Source: Rhineura floridana (Eukaryota; Chordata; Lepidosauria; Squamata; Rhineuridae). From it: 64,000 nt of DNA. Each line of letters opens with the position of its first letter. Within the stretch, counting starts at the first letter, position 1. A program made the position numbers and the translations under genes. Where the stretch lies: NCBI RefSeq assembly GCF_030035675.1, contig NC_084482.1, positions 225,909,943-225,973,942 of the forward strand. Reading direction: 5' to 3'. Under the pieces are notes generated by a model. It did not search any database. It was not told the origin of the DNA and worked only from the letters and a program-made list of their open reading frames with translations. Positions 36,465 through 48,500 of the stretch are shown here, in pieces.

Positions 36465-36650
36465 ATGTTGCTTTGGAAATTTGTTTTTTAAAGATCTTTT
36501 TAAAAATGTTTTGTTTTATTACATTTTAAAGCCTTTTGTTTTTAAAATGTTTTAAAGTGTTTTTGGTGTTTTTGTTTGCCACCCTGGGCTCCTTCTAGGA
36601 GGATATAAGGGCGAGATATAAATTGAATTACAAATAAAATAAACTGCAAC
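36465..36650 (+). mobile_element. L2-type LINE 3' tail
   Basis: T-rich run then tttgccaccctgggctcct, ggcgagatataaattg and aaataaaataaa, the + strand L2 tail. Confidence 0.7.
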
Positions 36651-37470
36651 AAGACAAAACCATCTCACTGCTTTTGTTCTTGTGGTGACTTTCATTGTCC
36701 TACGCAGCTGTGTCTTCACCTGTTCTTCAACACACAACCTCTTGTTCTGGGCCTACAAAGAGTAACCCAGGTTTGTATTGAATAGAAACGTTAACACTTT
36801 TGAAATATGTTAAATCTGAAACAGAAACGTGAAACAAGCATCTCATCCAGACTAGTTGCCGGGAGGAAAATAGGGGGAAACTAAATGTTATTAATTAAGG
36901 GTGAGGCAGTTTTTAGTAGCCTTGGCAACAGTTGCTAAGGGGGCTGGAATGTGGGGAAAGGGGGCAGTTGGGGGCAGTTATGCCAGAGAGAAGGGAAAAG
37001 GAATGAATGGAGGGCCAGTAAGGAGTAAAGTGGGAGACGCCCTCTTGGGTGCACTGCAGTGTGAGGGCATGTTGGAACAAACAGCATAAGGAAAAAGTCA
37101 TGTTGCAGGATCTGGAAGCTGGGATTGTCGGAGCAGAATGGGCAGGCCGGCACAAGCAGAATCAAGATGTTGCCTGATTCTGTAAAAACAACAACAGTTG
37201 TTAGGCTCGAGGGGAATCAGTAGAGTCTATGAAACAAAAGGAAAAAATCTGACGAAATAACAGCAGAAGTTGGCGTTGAGGAAAGGAAAATTGCTCAATG
37301 TTACTGTATATTAAAAAAAAGCTGATAAAATTATCACACAGTGGTTCCTTCATAGACTCTGCCTAAAGGGCTCAAACAATCTCATGACCATGCGAGATGG
37401 AAAAGACAGGCTCTCAATAGCCCAGGAGATACGTTAGGCACCAAACTTTGCAGGCAGAATTCAAGGAATT
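36651..37470. other. intergenic, nothing recognised
   Basis: No gene, RNA or named repeat could be supported here. Confidence 0.35.
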
Positions 37471-37474
37471 ACCT

Positions 37475-37645
37475 TGCCCTTGATTCTGGTGTTCATGCAA
37501 TTGGTCTCACAGGCAATCTTTGGGTAAATCCTTGGATCTTTGGCAAGAAAAATGATAATTATAAGGAGAGAAACATTGCCTGGAGTCTCTGTGTGGCTCG
37601 AGGCGCAGGAGCACAGGTGGGAGAAAACATGTTTTTGAGAACTCA
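37475..37645 (-). other. orphan copy of V2R 5'-flank sequence
   Basis: Aligns with gaps to the stretches upstream of both V2R starts (21233-21415 and 55577-55759): tgcccttgattctg, gataattataagga and tgtggctcgagg in the same order. No V2R exon 1 is found on its left, where a - strand gene would continue. Either a relic of a lost third V2R or an unnamed repeat. Confidence 0.45.
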
Positions 37646-37892
37646 GTGAAGACGTTCCATACTCTTGACAGGGATCAGTGTAGGGGAAAAGGTGATGAAA
37701 TAATCTGGACAATCTCCTTTTAATGAATGCACAGGGTTCACCCGAGTTCCCTTTCAATCTCGTGGCCCTGCAGAGCTCCACTTGCCAAACACTGTGCTAA
37801 CCAACGCACACCCTAAGCACTTCTCTGAACTTAGGAGATATCCACAATGGCAGATCAAAAGAGAAAAATCCCACCAAAGATTCTCAGGTCTA

Positions 37893-38045
37893 GGGATGTT
37901 GTTGTTGTTATGTGCCTCCAAGTAGACTATGACTTATGGCCACCCTATGAATCAGCGACCTCCAAGAGCATCTGTCGTGAACCACCCTGTTCAGATCTTG
38001 TAAGTTCAGGTCTGTGGCTTCCTTTATGGAATCAATCCATCCAGA
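37893..38045 (-). mobile_element. BovB/SINE-type 3' tail, left inverted copy
   Basis: gttgttgttatgtgcctcca, then acttatggccaccctatgaa and ggtctgtggcttccttta are the reversed tail shared by BovB and Sauria SINEs. Its first about 75 bases are the inverted copy of 39190-39268. Confidence 0.75.
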
Positions 38046-38109
38046 AGGAGACTAAGGCAAAGTTCCAAGGCAATATTGTGAAATAGGGAGTGGCTGGTGG
38101 TGCTGCCTA

Positions 38110-39188
38110 GCAGTGGGATCTTGTGAGATCTGTGCTAGAGCCCGTGAGAGAACAAATAAAAACCAGGATCCGGACTGGTGGGACCTGACAGGTGGTGGCA
38201 GCAGGTGGGATCCTAACAAGGCACCTTGGAACTCCAGACCAGTCAGCCTGAAATCAATCCCTGGGAAAATTCTGGAGCAGATTATAAAGCGGTCAGTTTG
38301 TAAGCACCTTGAAAACAATGCAGTGATTACTAGAAGCCAGCAAGGATTTATCAAGAAGAAATCTTGCCAGACTAATCTTATCTCATTTTTTGATTGGGTA
38401 ACCTTCCTGGTAGACTGTGGGAATGCTGTGGATATAATATATCTCAACTTCGGCAAAGCTTTTGACATAGTGCCCCATGTTATTCTGATTAGTGAGCTAG
38501 CTAAATGTGGGCTGGGCGGCTACACAATTGTACTCAAAGAGTGCTTATCAATGGTTCCTTCTCAATCTGGAAGGAGACAACAAGGGGGGGCACTTCAGGG
38601 CTCTGTCCTGGCCCAGCACACTTGGAATTTTTGTTCATACTCACAAGCTGGATATGAACCAACAGTGCGATGTGGCTGTAAAACAGGCCAATGCTATCTT
38701 AGGCTGCATTAACAGAAGTTAACAGAAGTATAGTTTCCAAATCACATGAAGTACTAGCTCTCCTCTGTTCAGCATTGGTTAGGCCTCATTTTGAAGTACT
38801 AATTCCCCTCTATTTGGCACTGGTTAGTCATTTTGAGTACTTCATCCAGTTCTGGACACCACATTTTAAGGATCATGCAGACAAACTGGAACAGTTTCAG
38901 AGGAGGGCAAGAAAGATGATCAGGGGACTGGAAACAAAGCCCTGTGAGGAGAGACTGAAAGAACTGGGCATATTTAGCCTGGAGAAAACTGAGGGGAGAT
39001 ATGATCATACTCTTTAAGTACATGAAAGGTTGCCACACAGAGGAGAGCCAGGATCTCTTCTCAATTGTCCCAGAGTGCAGGACATGAAATATTGGGCTCA
39101 AGTTACAGGAAGCCAGATTTTGGCTGAACATCAGGGAAAAAATCCTAAATGTTAGAGCGGTACGACAATGGCACCACATGGCTGACAC
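38110..39188 (+). mobile_element. CR1 LINE reverse transcriptase fragment between inverted tails
   Basis: + strand words: SRPVSLKSIPGKILEQIIKR, VCKHLENNAVITRSQQGFIK, QTNLISFFDWV, VDIIYLNFGKAFDIVPH (the RT palm), later [33 protein letters not shown]. Frames shift several times and a central stretch is missing. Older than the CR1 in the V2R intron. Confidence 0.9.
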
Positions 39189-39189
39189 A

Positions 39190-39268
39190 ACAGATGCTCT
39201 TGGAGGTCACCGATTCATAGGGTCGCCATAAGTCGTAGTCGACTTGAAGACACATAATAACAACAACA
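39190..39268 (+). mobile_element. BovB/SINE-type 3' tail, right inverted copy
   Basis: acagatgctcttggaggtca, gggtcgccataagtcgtag and cgacttgaagacacataat, then (aac)n. Inverted copy of the left tail at 37893. Confidence 0.8.
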
Positions 39269-39269
39269 A

Positions 39270-39440
39270 AGGCTATCAATGGCTACTAACTGTGATGGAT
39301 ATGTTTCACCTCCACTGTCAGAGGCAGTACGCTCTTGTGATCAGGTCTTGCTTACAGGCTTCCCTTTGGGGCATCTGGTCAGCCACTGTGAGAATAGATG
39401 TCGGCCTAGATGGGCCACTGGCCTGATCCAGCAGTCAGGC
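39270..39440 (+). mobile_element. CR1/L3-type LINE 3' end
   Basis: aaggctatcaatggctact, cttgcttacaggcttccc and gatgggccactggcctgat, the + strand 3' end of the family seen at 40105-40920. Confidence 0.75.
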
Positions 39441-40104
39441 GGATGTATCAGGGCTTTATTGACCACAGCCAGCATGAGACAGCCTAGTCTGAAACCGACA
39501 TGACATTGCGACATCATGTATGATGTCACAAGAAGGATGAGTCCCAGCCTAGACTTAACTCTGTCAAGGACGGATGATGAGATTAATTTCTGGGTTACAT
39601 TATCTTTTATTCCAACAAAGGAATGTATTTAAATGACATGCTTCTTACAGTCATTTCTCTAGACAGGACTTTGTTTTCCTCTGTGTTTTTTGCTCTACTG
39701 TCACCTAACTGTTTTAATTATTTAATTGGTAACTGCTTAAACCGCTCAATTATTCATTGTTTGTTGTTCTTGTGCTCCGGCCTTGTATAAATACATAACA
39801 AACTTCTTCTTGCTAGCAACCATAAGAAAGGCAAATTCCCTGCTAGGGATCATTAGGAAATGTATTGAAGATGAAACTTCCGATATCGTAATGTCATTGC
39901 ATAAACATCTATGGTGCTGCCACATTTGGAATACTGTGCACATTTCTGGTCGCCTCACCCCAAAAACAGTAGAGTTGGAAAAGGTCCAGAAAAGGGCAAC
40001 CAAAACAATCAAGGGGATGGAGCAACTCCCATATGAGGGAAGGTGGCAGCATTTGGGGCTTTATGGTTCAGAGAAAAGGCGAGTCAGAGGCAACAGATAA
40101 GATC

Positions 40105-40920
40105 TTAAGAACATAAGAAGAGCCTGCTGGATCAGGCCAGTGGCCCATCTAGTCCAGCATCCTGTTCTCACAGTGGCCAACCAGGTGCCTGGGGGAAGCC
40201 TGCAAGCAGGACCCGAGTGCAAGAACACTCTCCCCTCCTGAGGCTTCCGGCAACTGGGTTTCAGAAGCATGCTGCCTCTGACTAGGGTAGCAGAGCACAG
40301 CCATCACGGCTAGTAGACATTGATAGCCCTGTCCTCCATGAATTGGTCTAATCTTCTTTTAAAGCCATCCAAGCTGGTGGCGATTACTGCATCTTGTGGG
40401 AGCAAATTCCATAGTTTAACTATGTGCTGAGTAAAGAAGTACTTCCTTTTGTCTGTCCTGAATCTTCCAGCGTTCAGCTTCTTTGAATGTCCACGAGTTC
40501 TAGCATTATGAGAGAGGGAGAAGAACTTTTCTCTATCCACTTTCTCAATGCCATGCATAATTTTATACACTTCTATCATGTCTCCTCTGACCCGCCTTTT
40601 CTCTAAACTAAAAAGCCCCAAATGCTGCAACCTTTCTTCGTAAGGGAGTCGCTCCATCCCCTTGATCATTCTGTTTGCCCTCTTCTGAACCTTTTCCAAT
40701 TCTATAATATCCTTTTTGAGATGAGGCGACCAGAACTGTACACAGTATTCCAAATGCGGCCGCACCATAGATTTATACAACGGCATTATGATATCGTCTG
40801 TTTTATTTTCAATACCTTTCCTAATTATCGCTAGCATGGAATTTGCCTTTTTCACAGCTGCCGCACACTGGGTCGACATTTTCATCGTGCTGTCCACTAC
40901 AACCCCGAGGTCTCGACTGG
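40105..40920 (-). mobile_element. CR1/L3-type LINE 3' end, nested, opposite strand
   Basis: - strand reads [72 protein letters not shown] and ends LDQFMEDRAINVY, then a 3' UTR with agatgggccactggcctga. About 210 codons are open, so this copy is younger than its host. Confidence 0.9.
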
Positions 40921-40924
40921 GAGG

Positions 40925-41085
<161 letters not shown>

Positions 41086-41239
41086 AGCCATTTTCATGGT
41101 TCATGGTTTGGGGTCTATTAACATCAACCAGTGATAGAAGTGTATAAAATTACGCATGGCATAGAGAAAGTTGATGGAGACATTGTTCACCCTCTCTCAT
41201 AACATGGACATCATCCAATGAAATGGAATGCTTGAAGAT

Positions 41240-41803
41240 TGCCCATTTGCTACCGGGCCAAGTTCAAGTTCCTTGTTTTTGGTGTACATAGCCCTATGCA
41301 GCTCAGGACCAGGATACCTAAAAGACCATCTTATCCCTTACATACCCAGCCGATCACTGCGCTCTGCAGGTGAGGGCCTCCTGCAGATACCATCTTATCA
41401 GGAGGTCCATTCTGCACAATATAAGGAACGGACCTTTAGTGTGGCGGCACCAACCCTGTGGAATCCCCTCCCCTTGAATATTAGGCATTCGCCATCTCTG
41501 CTATATTTTCGGAGCCTTTTGAAGACTTTCCTCTTTTAACAAGCCTTTTAAGTCGAGACCTATCCCAGTCTGCGTCTGTTGGAATTGCTTTTTAATATGT
41601 TTTTTAAATAATGTTTTTAACCCTTTTTTAAAGATTTTTTTAAAAATGTTTTTAATGTTGTTTTGTTTTAAGGTATTTTAAGATCTGTTTTTATGATATT
41701 TGAAAGTGTTTTTAGCACTTCCGTTTGCCGCCCTGGGCTCCTGCTGGGACGAAGGGCGGGATATAAATCCAATAAATAAATAAATAAATAAAATAAATAA
41801 AGA
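41240..41803 (+). mobile_element. L2 LINE 3' end
   Basis: Reads YIALCSSGPGYLKDHLIPYI, SRSLRSAGEGLLQIPSYQ and AAPTLWNPLPLNIRHSPSLL, then a long T-rich UTR and the tail ccctgggctcctgctggga with (aata)n. Sits inside the + strand CR1/L3 copy. Confidence 0.9.
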
Positions 41804-42160
41804 TTCAGGACAGATGAAAGAAAGTACTTCTTCATTTAGTGCATAGTTGAGCTATGCAACTCATTCCCAGAGTAGGCAGTGATGGCCACCAACTTGGCCA
41901 GCTTGAATAGAGGTTTTGACAGATTTATGGAGGAGAAGGCTATCAGTGGCTCTGAGCCACAACAGCTGTGCCCTGCCTTTGGGAAGGCAAGATGCTTCTG
42001 AATACCAGTTACTAGAAGCCGCAGGAGGGGAGAATGCTCTTGTGCTCAGGTCTGCTTGCAGGCTTCCCATAGGCACCTGGTTAGCCACTGTGAGAATACC
42101 GGACTAGACAAGCCACTGGCCTGATCTAGCAAACTCTTCTTACGTTGGTACTTTATCGAG

Positions 42161-43775
42161 GCTGAACTGCAACAAACTGCACACGTTTTAAAAATGGCAC
42201 CCCTCCAGTCAGAAGCTCCCTTCAGAGCATGGAGACTTGGCCTTCTGGAAACCTGCCTCTTGGTTGGCTCCCTCCTCCTGGCCCTGCCTCCTATTGGCTA
42301 ATCCTCTTGAACATGTCAAAGGATTTGGAATGCCAGCTTATTTTCCAACTCTGCTCCTGTGCTTTTAACATCCACTTGGCTCTTAGGACTGGAAATGTGG
42401 GAAGTCCTCTACCCCAACCCATTCATCTCAGTTTTCTAGAGACGGTTTTTGGAGTGGGAAGGTTTTCTCTATAAAATATGTATCTGCCAAACCTTTTGCC
42501 CAAGCAGGGTGATTGGTTAAAAGGCATAAGGGGTGGCAAAGCTCAAATAAAGTCTGTATTGCCAGTTGTTAATGAATATATCATACCATTTTATGCAATC
42601 TGCTGAGAGAGATCTTGCTAAACAAATTGATTTTATGAGGTAGATGGGAATTCAGGGGATGGCGATGGGTGGGAGAAAGATATCAAAAGAACAACAGTGC
42701 AACTATATCAAGGCCAGACCGACAGAATAATTCGAAAAGATGGAGAGACCCAGAAGTCCAGAATATATATATAGGATAGATGGGGGAGGGTTACATCTTT
42801 GGGATGCTTCCAGACCAAGTGTTCCATCGAACATTCATCCTGATTTGTTTGCAGAGGGATTAGACATTTGACTATTCAATGAGCATTCATTCTGCTCTGT
42901 TTGCAGGGAGGCCAGATGATGGTCCATCACTTTCCTTTTTGCAGGAAGTCAAATATTGTGGGAAGTGGGTTTGCTGCAACAAGCCCTACCTGGAAATTCC
43001 AGGTATGGAAATTGGGACCTTCTGCAGGCAAGAGAGATGCACTACCATGAAACTACAGCTATATGTCTTCAGGGAACCTTTCCCCATGACACTGTCCCCT
43101 GACAGGGTCTTTTCGAAGAAGCCGCCCTGTGTGTCACAAAGCATTGGGTCACATGGAGCACAAACCAGGTATGGTGGGCCTCGACATCATCCTCTATGAA
43201 CCGAGAGCATGTTGAACAATCGCCTGTGCCCGTGCGTTGCAGGAGAACATCAGCGCCAGTGACTAAACAGCTGTTGTCTGGGAAGTTTATTTGACATCTC
43301 CATTGAGCAACCTCTCATAAGCTTCTGAGGAATGCCTTGGGCAAGCCACTGGGATAGGGTTAGCATGGCAGAACTTTTCTGAGTTGCCCTCCTAACGTGT
43401 TCCTCCTGTATATAAGGAGCAATCAGGATGGCTTCTGTTGAGAAGCGACTCTCCACCGTTGTCATGAATGTCCCTCTCAGGGACTCAGGTCAAGTGTTTC
43501 CTGAGGTGGTAAACCTGGGTGAGAATAAGGAGCAGCTTACCCTGCAGGGTGGAATTGCAGCAATGGTCTCCCACCAGGGCAGTCCCAACCTCTCTGCCGT
43601 GTTGCCTTTCTGCCTGGTAAGCGGTATTGATGCCCCTGCTGGAAGGTCATTGCTGCAGTGCCACCCCATCAGAAAAGCTACCCCAGTAATCCTGGAAGTG
43701 GGGCTGGGGAGGGTCATGGGGGTCACCTAAGCTACTCATTATCTAAATCTCCAAGATTATGGTCTGAAGGCACAT
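42161..43775. other. intergenic, nothing clearly recognised
   Basis: Short open frames but no family motif. A word tctgctctgtttgcaggga near 42890 recalls short dispersed repeats; not assigned. Confidence 0.35.
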
Positions 43776-43905
43776 GAGGCCAGCACCCTGTGGATGCTAA
43801 GCAGGGTCAGGTCTGATCAGTGCCTGGATGGGAGACCGCCTGGGAACTGTATGTAAATCGCCTTAGGTTTCTATCATGAAAAGAAAGGTGGGGTATAAAT
43901 CTCAA
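43776..43905 (+). mobile_element. 5S rRNA-derived SINE with LINE-type tail
   Basis: gatgctaagcagggtcagg, tctgatcagtgcctgga and tgggagaccgcctgggaac follow the 5S rRNA internal promoter region (box A, intermediate element, box C). Then atcgccttaggtttc and ggtggggtataaat, a LINE-like tail. Not a real 5S gene: the 5' part is poorly matched and the 3' end is replaced. Confidence 0.85.
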
Positions 43906-44429
43906 TGGGCTAGCAGTGGACGCAACCCATGAGCCAATGGTTCACCACAAAGAAAAAAATCACCTAGAAAACAAGGATGTGTAGGGATGTATTTATTTAT
44001 CTTAGCAGAGTGGAGTCTGCCATCACATGAGCCCCAAGGTGAAACGTTAGCACCCAGTAAGGATGTGCTCGAAATTTGCAAACTTCAAATTTGACATGGG
44101 ATTTCCTATTTATATGCTCTCTTTTTTGTCCACATGGATCAGGGGTTTTTTCTAGTGGTTTTCCACGGCTGATAGGATTGTTTCTGATTGTTTCTAAGCC
44201 TTTCTTTTTAATCCTTATTCTTATTTTTCATTTGATATGATTCAATATGGGCACATTCTTGTTCAAAAGTTGTGAAACAAACAACAGTAAATGTTGTTGG
44301 TGATGATGTTAAGATGCCTGAAGTGTGCACTATTTCCTAGAAAATAACTGACTATGCAAATCAGTTCGGGTGATCCCAGATGAACACTATCAGCATTAAC
44401 ACTGTTGTGGCTGATCAGATAACTAGTGG

Positions 44430-44492
44430 GAATTGGACTTGATGGCCTTATAGGACACTTCCAACTCTACTATTCTACGATTCTATGAATCA
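44430..44492 (+). mobile_element. short CR1 3' tail, unit 2 only
   Basis: ggacttgatggccttatag, cttccaactctactattc and tacgattctatgaatc form the + strand CR1 end. Unit 1 at 11445 lacks it. Confidence 0.75.
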
Positions 44493-44594
44493 GCTTGTGA
44501 CAGAGCAATGCACATGAAACATTCCCAAGAGATCCATGTGGACTTAATTACTGCTGAGCTGGACAACAATTGTCAAAACTAAATATTTTAAAAA

Positions 44595-45505
44595 TCAGAT
44601 GACATCCTTCATTTTTGTGGTCAAGTGCTCCTTTGTATTCAGATCAGGCCTAAGTACAATAATGTAGCACTTCGGGATGAAGATGCAGCCCAGGAGCCCA
44701 GCACTGGAAGCCAAGATGGAGAAGACCTGCACGGCTACCATGTATTTCCCCTTCGTGCTCAGGTAGGTGGGCACAAAGGACACCCAAACACTGCAGAAGA
44801 CCAGCATGCTGAAGGTGATCAGCTTGGCTTCATTGAAGGCCCCAGGCAGCTTCCTGGCCATGAAAGCCACCATGAAGCAGATGGCAGCCAGGAAGCCCAT
44901 GTAGCTGAGGGAAACATAAAACATGGCGACAGACCCTTCATTGCATTGCAGGATGATCTCTCCAGGCAGGGAGTGCATGTCGGAGTCTGGGAATGGGGGA
45001 GAGATGCCCAGCCAGATGGTGCAGATGACAACTTGGACACTGGAACAGGAAATGACAATGGAGTTGGCCAGACTCTTCCCCAGCCATCTCCTCGCTTTGT
45101 TGCCTGGCTTTGTAGCCAGGAAGGCTAGCACCACAGTGATGGTTTTTGCCAACACAGAAGACACGGCAACTGAGAAGATGATGCTGAAGGCCATTTGTCG
45201 TAGAAGGCAGGTCACTTTCTTTGGCCGGCCAATAAACAGGAAGGAGGACAAAAAGGAGAGCAGGAGGGAGACAAGAAGGATATAGGAGAGGTCCCTGTTG
45301 TTGGCTTTCACTATTGGAGTTTCAAGGAATTTAATGAAGATTCCTAACACACAGCCTGTAATTAAGGATAAGAATAGGGCAAAGGAAGGCAAGAGGATCC
45401 CCAAATGTTCTTCATAAGCCAGGAAGGTTATGATCTTTGGGATACACTGATCTTGGTCCTTATTTGGATATTGATCTTCTGGACATTTGGTGCAATGATC
45501 TGCAT
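44595..45505 (-). CDS. V2R copy 2 exon 6: seven-helix domain
   Basis: 911 bases, starts after TTTCCCAG with the same cysteine pair and ends KTKMKDVI-like ([11 protein letters not shown]) then TGA. Has the family-typical IFIPKCYII. Confidence 0.92.
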
Positions 45506-48500
45506 CTGGGAAAAAATTGTTTTAAGCATCAAGAGTGTCTTCAGTGTCACTGATATCCATAATCATCTAAACCATTTTGAAACAAGATGCTGATCTATTT
45601 TTATTTATTTATTTAGTATTGGATTTATATCCCACCCTTCCTCCCAGCAGGAGCCCATGATGTGGGAGAGGTTTATTCATTGACTTATTTCATGCCTTCT
45701 CCCTTGAAGTCACCCACCTTCCTGAGGGGAGAATGTTCCTTCTGCACACGGAGCACAACCATAGCAGCAAGTTGGCTCTCCTTCTTGAGCAACCTTGGAA
45801 TATCCAGGGGGACAGCTTTTGGTACACCTGGAGCGAGGGACGGTCTAACCATAAAGAGAAGAAGGGGCGTCAAGGGGAAAGTATTTATGTCTATGGAAAT
45901 GGGTTCCATCCACACCTTCCCAGCCAGAAAGGGACCAACAGCATCTCTTGTTCCCCTGACCCCAAGTGATCCCAGCCTCCTTTTTAAGGAAGCGCTATTG
46001 ATGCAGATCGACATGGTAGGAAAACCTCTTTGATGTATTTGCCTGTTTGTTTCAACATTTATATGCCACCTTTCGATACAAAAAGGTACAGTAACAAAAG
46101 AACAATCCTAGAATAACAGTAGTAAAATCACAGCATCAGGAAAACACACTGAAGAAGTGGAGGAATTAAACAAAGGCTCAGCTGAAAATGCTACCTAAAA
46201 TTGTATCTTGAAAACGACTACTACTAGTGGTACGAGTAAGTACTACTATGAGTAACTACTACGACTACTACTACTACTACTACTTCTACATACTATTGCA
46301 TGAGGGGGTGGCTTCCTGGGTTGCCAGTTCCATATTCAAGAGGACTCTACTTCCTCAGGGTGAAAGGGATTATAGTTACAGTTCCATGTGAATTACTCAA
46401 GAAATTATTAGAGCTTAAGAAGCGTCTCCTGCCTTGTTAAACCACTTGGGCCACACAATGGCTTCTGGGTTAATGGAGAACTTTATGCCAGCTGACGCTC
46501 CTCTCTCTATACTCCCCACTTTCACTCTGACCCGAGACTCATTGGGAAACATCACCCAGTTCTCGATATCGTAGGTGGCTGGCAGCTTCCCCTTCTCATC
46601 CAAATGCAGCCCACCCATGGAAGTGTTCAGAAACCGGATTTCTCTCAGGAAATGGTGAAGCTGGAATGACAGGGGGGAACATCAGCATGAAGACACATTA
46701 CGAAGCTGTGTTGGATATCTCAGCCCTGCTCACTCTGCGCTCTCCTGAATTGGGGCCGGTGCACTTCTCTTCTAGACTATAAGCGCTCTTCAGAGTCTCT
46801 ATTTCAGTGATTAAGACATTTCTAGACCACCTTTCATATGAAGTAACAAGGCGGTTTCCAGAATAGGCTCAATACAAAAGGCAATAAAATACTTTTTTAA
46901 AAAAGTCACAAATACCACAGATAATTACATTTCTTGTCGGGACAGCATTAAAAGCTAGTGCTCGAGGATTCCCATGTGAATAGGCAGGTTATAAGCAGAT
47001 GGTGGAACAGCATTTCCCCAGGTGTCTGTTGTATCTATAGGGAAGGTTATTCCATAGGATGGGGGCCACTGCAGAGCGGGCCCTTCACAGGCAGACAGTC
47101 AAGATCAGCATATGAGAGTGACGTGCACCTATGCAGAGTAGCTCCTCTACCTCATGTAGATGTCTGAAGGGAGGGAGAGCTTTCACATGCAGGTTTCCCT
47201 GTGACCCAAAACCTGAATCACTCAGGGTTCCAGATTGTGTGGAACTCTGCACATGCGAAGGCTCTTATCTTCAGGCTGCAACAGTTTTCAGTACCATTTA
47301 CACCACCCCAGAAAAGAGGACACTGTTTGGCACATGCTAATTTATGGGTATAGATGCAACTTTAGAAACAGGTACTATAGAATCATACAATCATAGAATG
47401 ATAGAGTTGGAAGGGGCCTTGTAGGCCATCGAGTCCAACCCCCTGCTCACAGCAGGAAATCCACAGCTAGAGCATCTCCCGCAGATAGCTGTCCAGCCTC
47501 TGCTTGAAGACATCCAGCGAAGGGGATCCCACCACCTCCCTAGGCAGTCGGTTCCATTGCCGGACTGCCCTTACTGTCAAGAAGTTCCTTCTAATGTCCA
47601 ATCTGAATCTACGCTCCTGCAACTTAAAACCATTAGACCTAGTCCTACCCTCTGGGGCAGCAGTGAACAAATCTGTACCCTCCTTTATGTGACAGCCCTT
47701 CAGGTACTTAAAGGGTGCAATCATGTCACCCCTCAGCCTTCTCTTCACCAGACTGAACATGCCAAGTTCCTTCAACCTTTCCTCACAAGACTTCTTCTCC
47801 ATACCGGCTATCATCCTCGTCGCCCTCTTCTGAACCCACTCCAACTTGTCTATATCTTTCTTAAAATGAGGCGCCCAGAACTGAACGCAGTATTCCAGAT
47901 GAGGCCTGACTAATGCAGAATATAGTGGGACTATTACTTCCCTCGACCTGGAAACTATAGCTCTGTTTATGCATCCCAAAACCGCTTTTGCCTTTTTTGC
48001 CGCAGCATCACATTGCTGGGTCATGTTCAACTTGCGATCCACTACAATTCCAAGGTCCTTCTCACACGCACTACTGCTAAGCCGGGTATTTTCCATCCTG
48101 TACCCGTGCAATTAGTTTTTGTGGCCTAAATGCAGAATCTTGCATTTGTCTTTATTGAATTTCATTTTATTAATTTCAGCCCAATTTTCTAGTCTATCCA
48201 GGTCCTGTATTTTAAATAAAAGATAGATCTTCTCTTGCACTCAGGTCCTGCTTGATGGGCAACTTCAAGGCCCAGCAGAGACACAGAGGGGAGATAATTA
48301 GATGGGAGGGGGGGTTCTGAATTAACCACATTGGGCAAAATAATTGCTCTCTACCAGGAGTCTTACCAATTGGATTTGCCTTGGAAATTGGCAGTGTTGC
48401 CTCGTTATGAAATTTGACTTTGCAGTTGGGACAACGGATAGCGGTTTGCAAATAGGGAAAGGAAATACCTGCCATGGCTGTAGCCTTTGACGGTCCAACC

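Noticed and set aside
43776-43905. Functional 5S rRNA gene
   Set aside because: Only the internal promoter region is well matched and the 3' end is a LINE-type tail, so it is a SINE.
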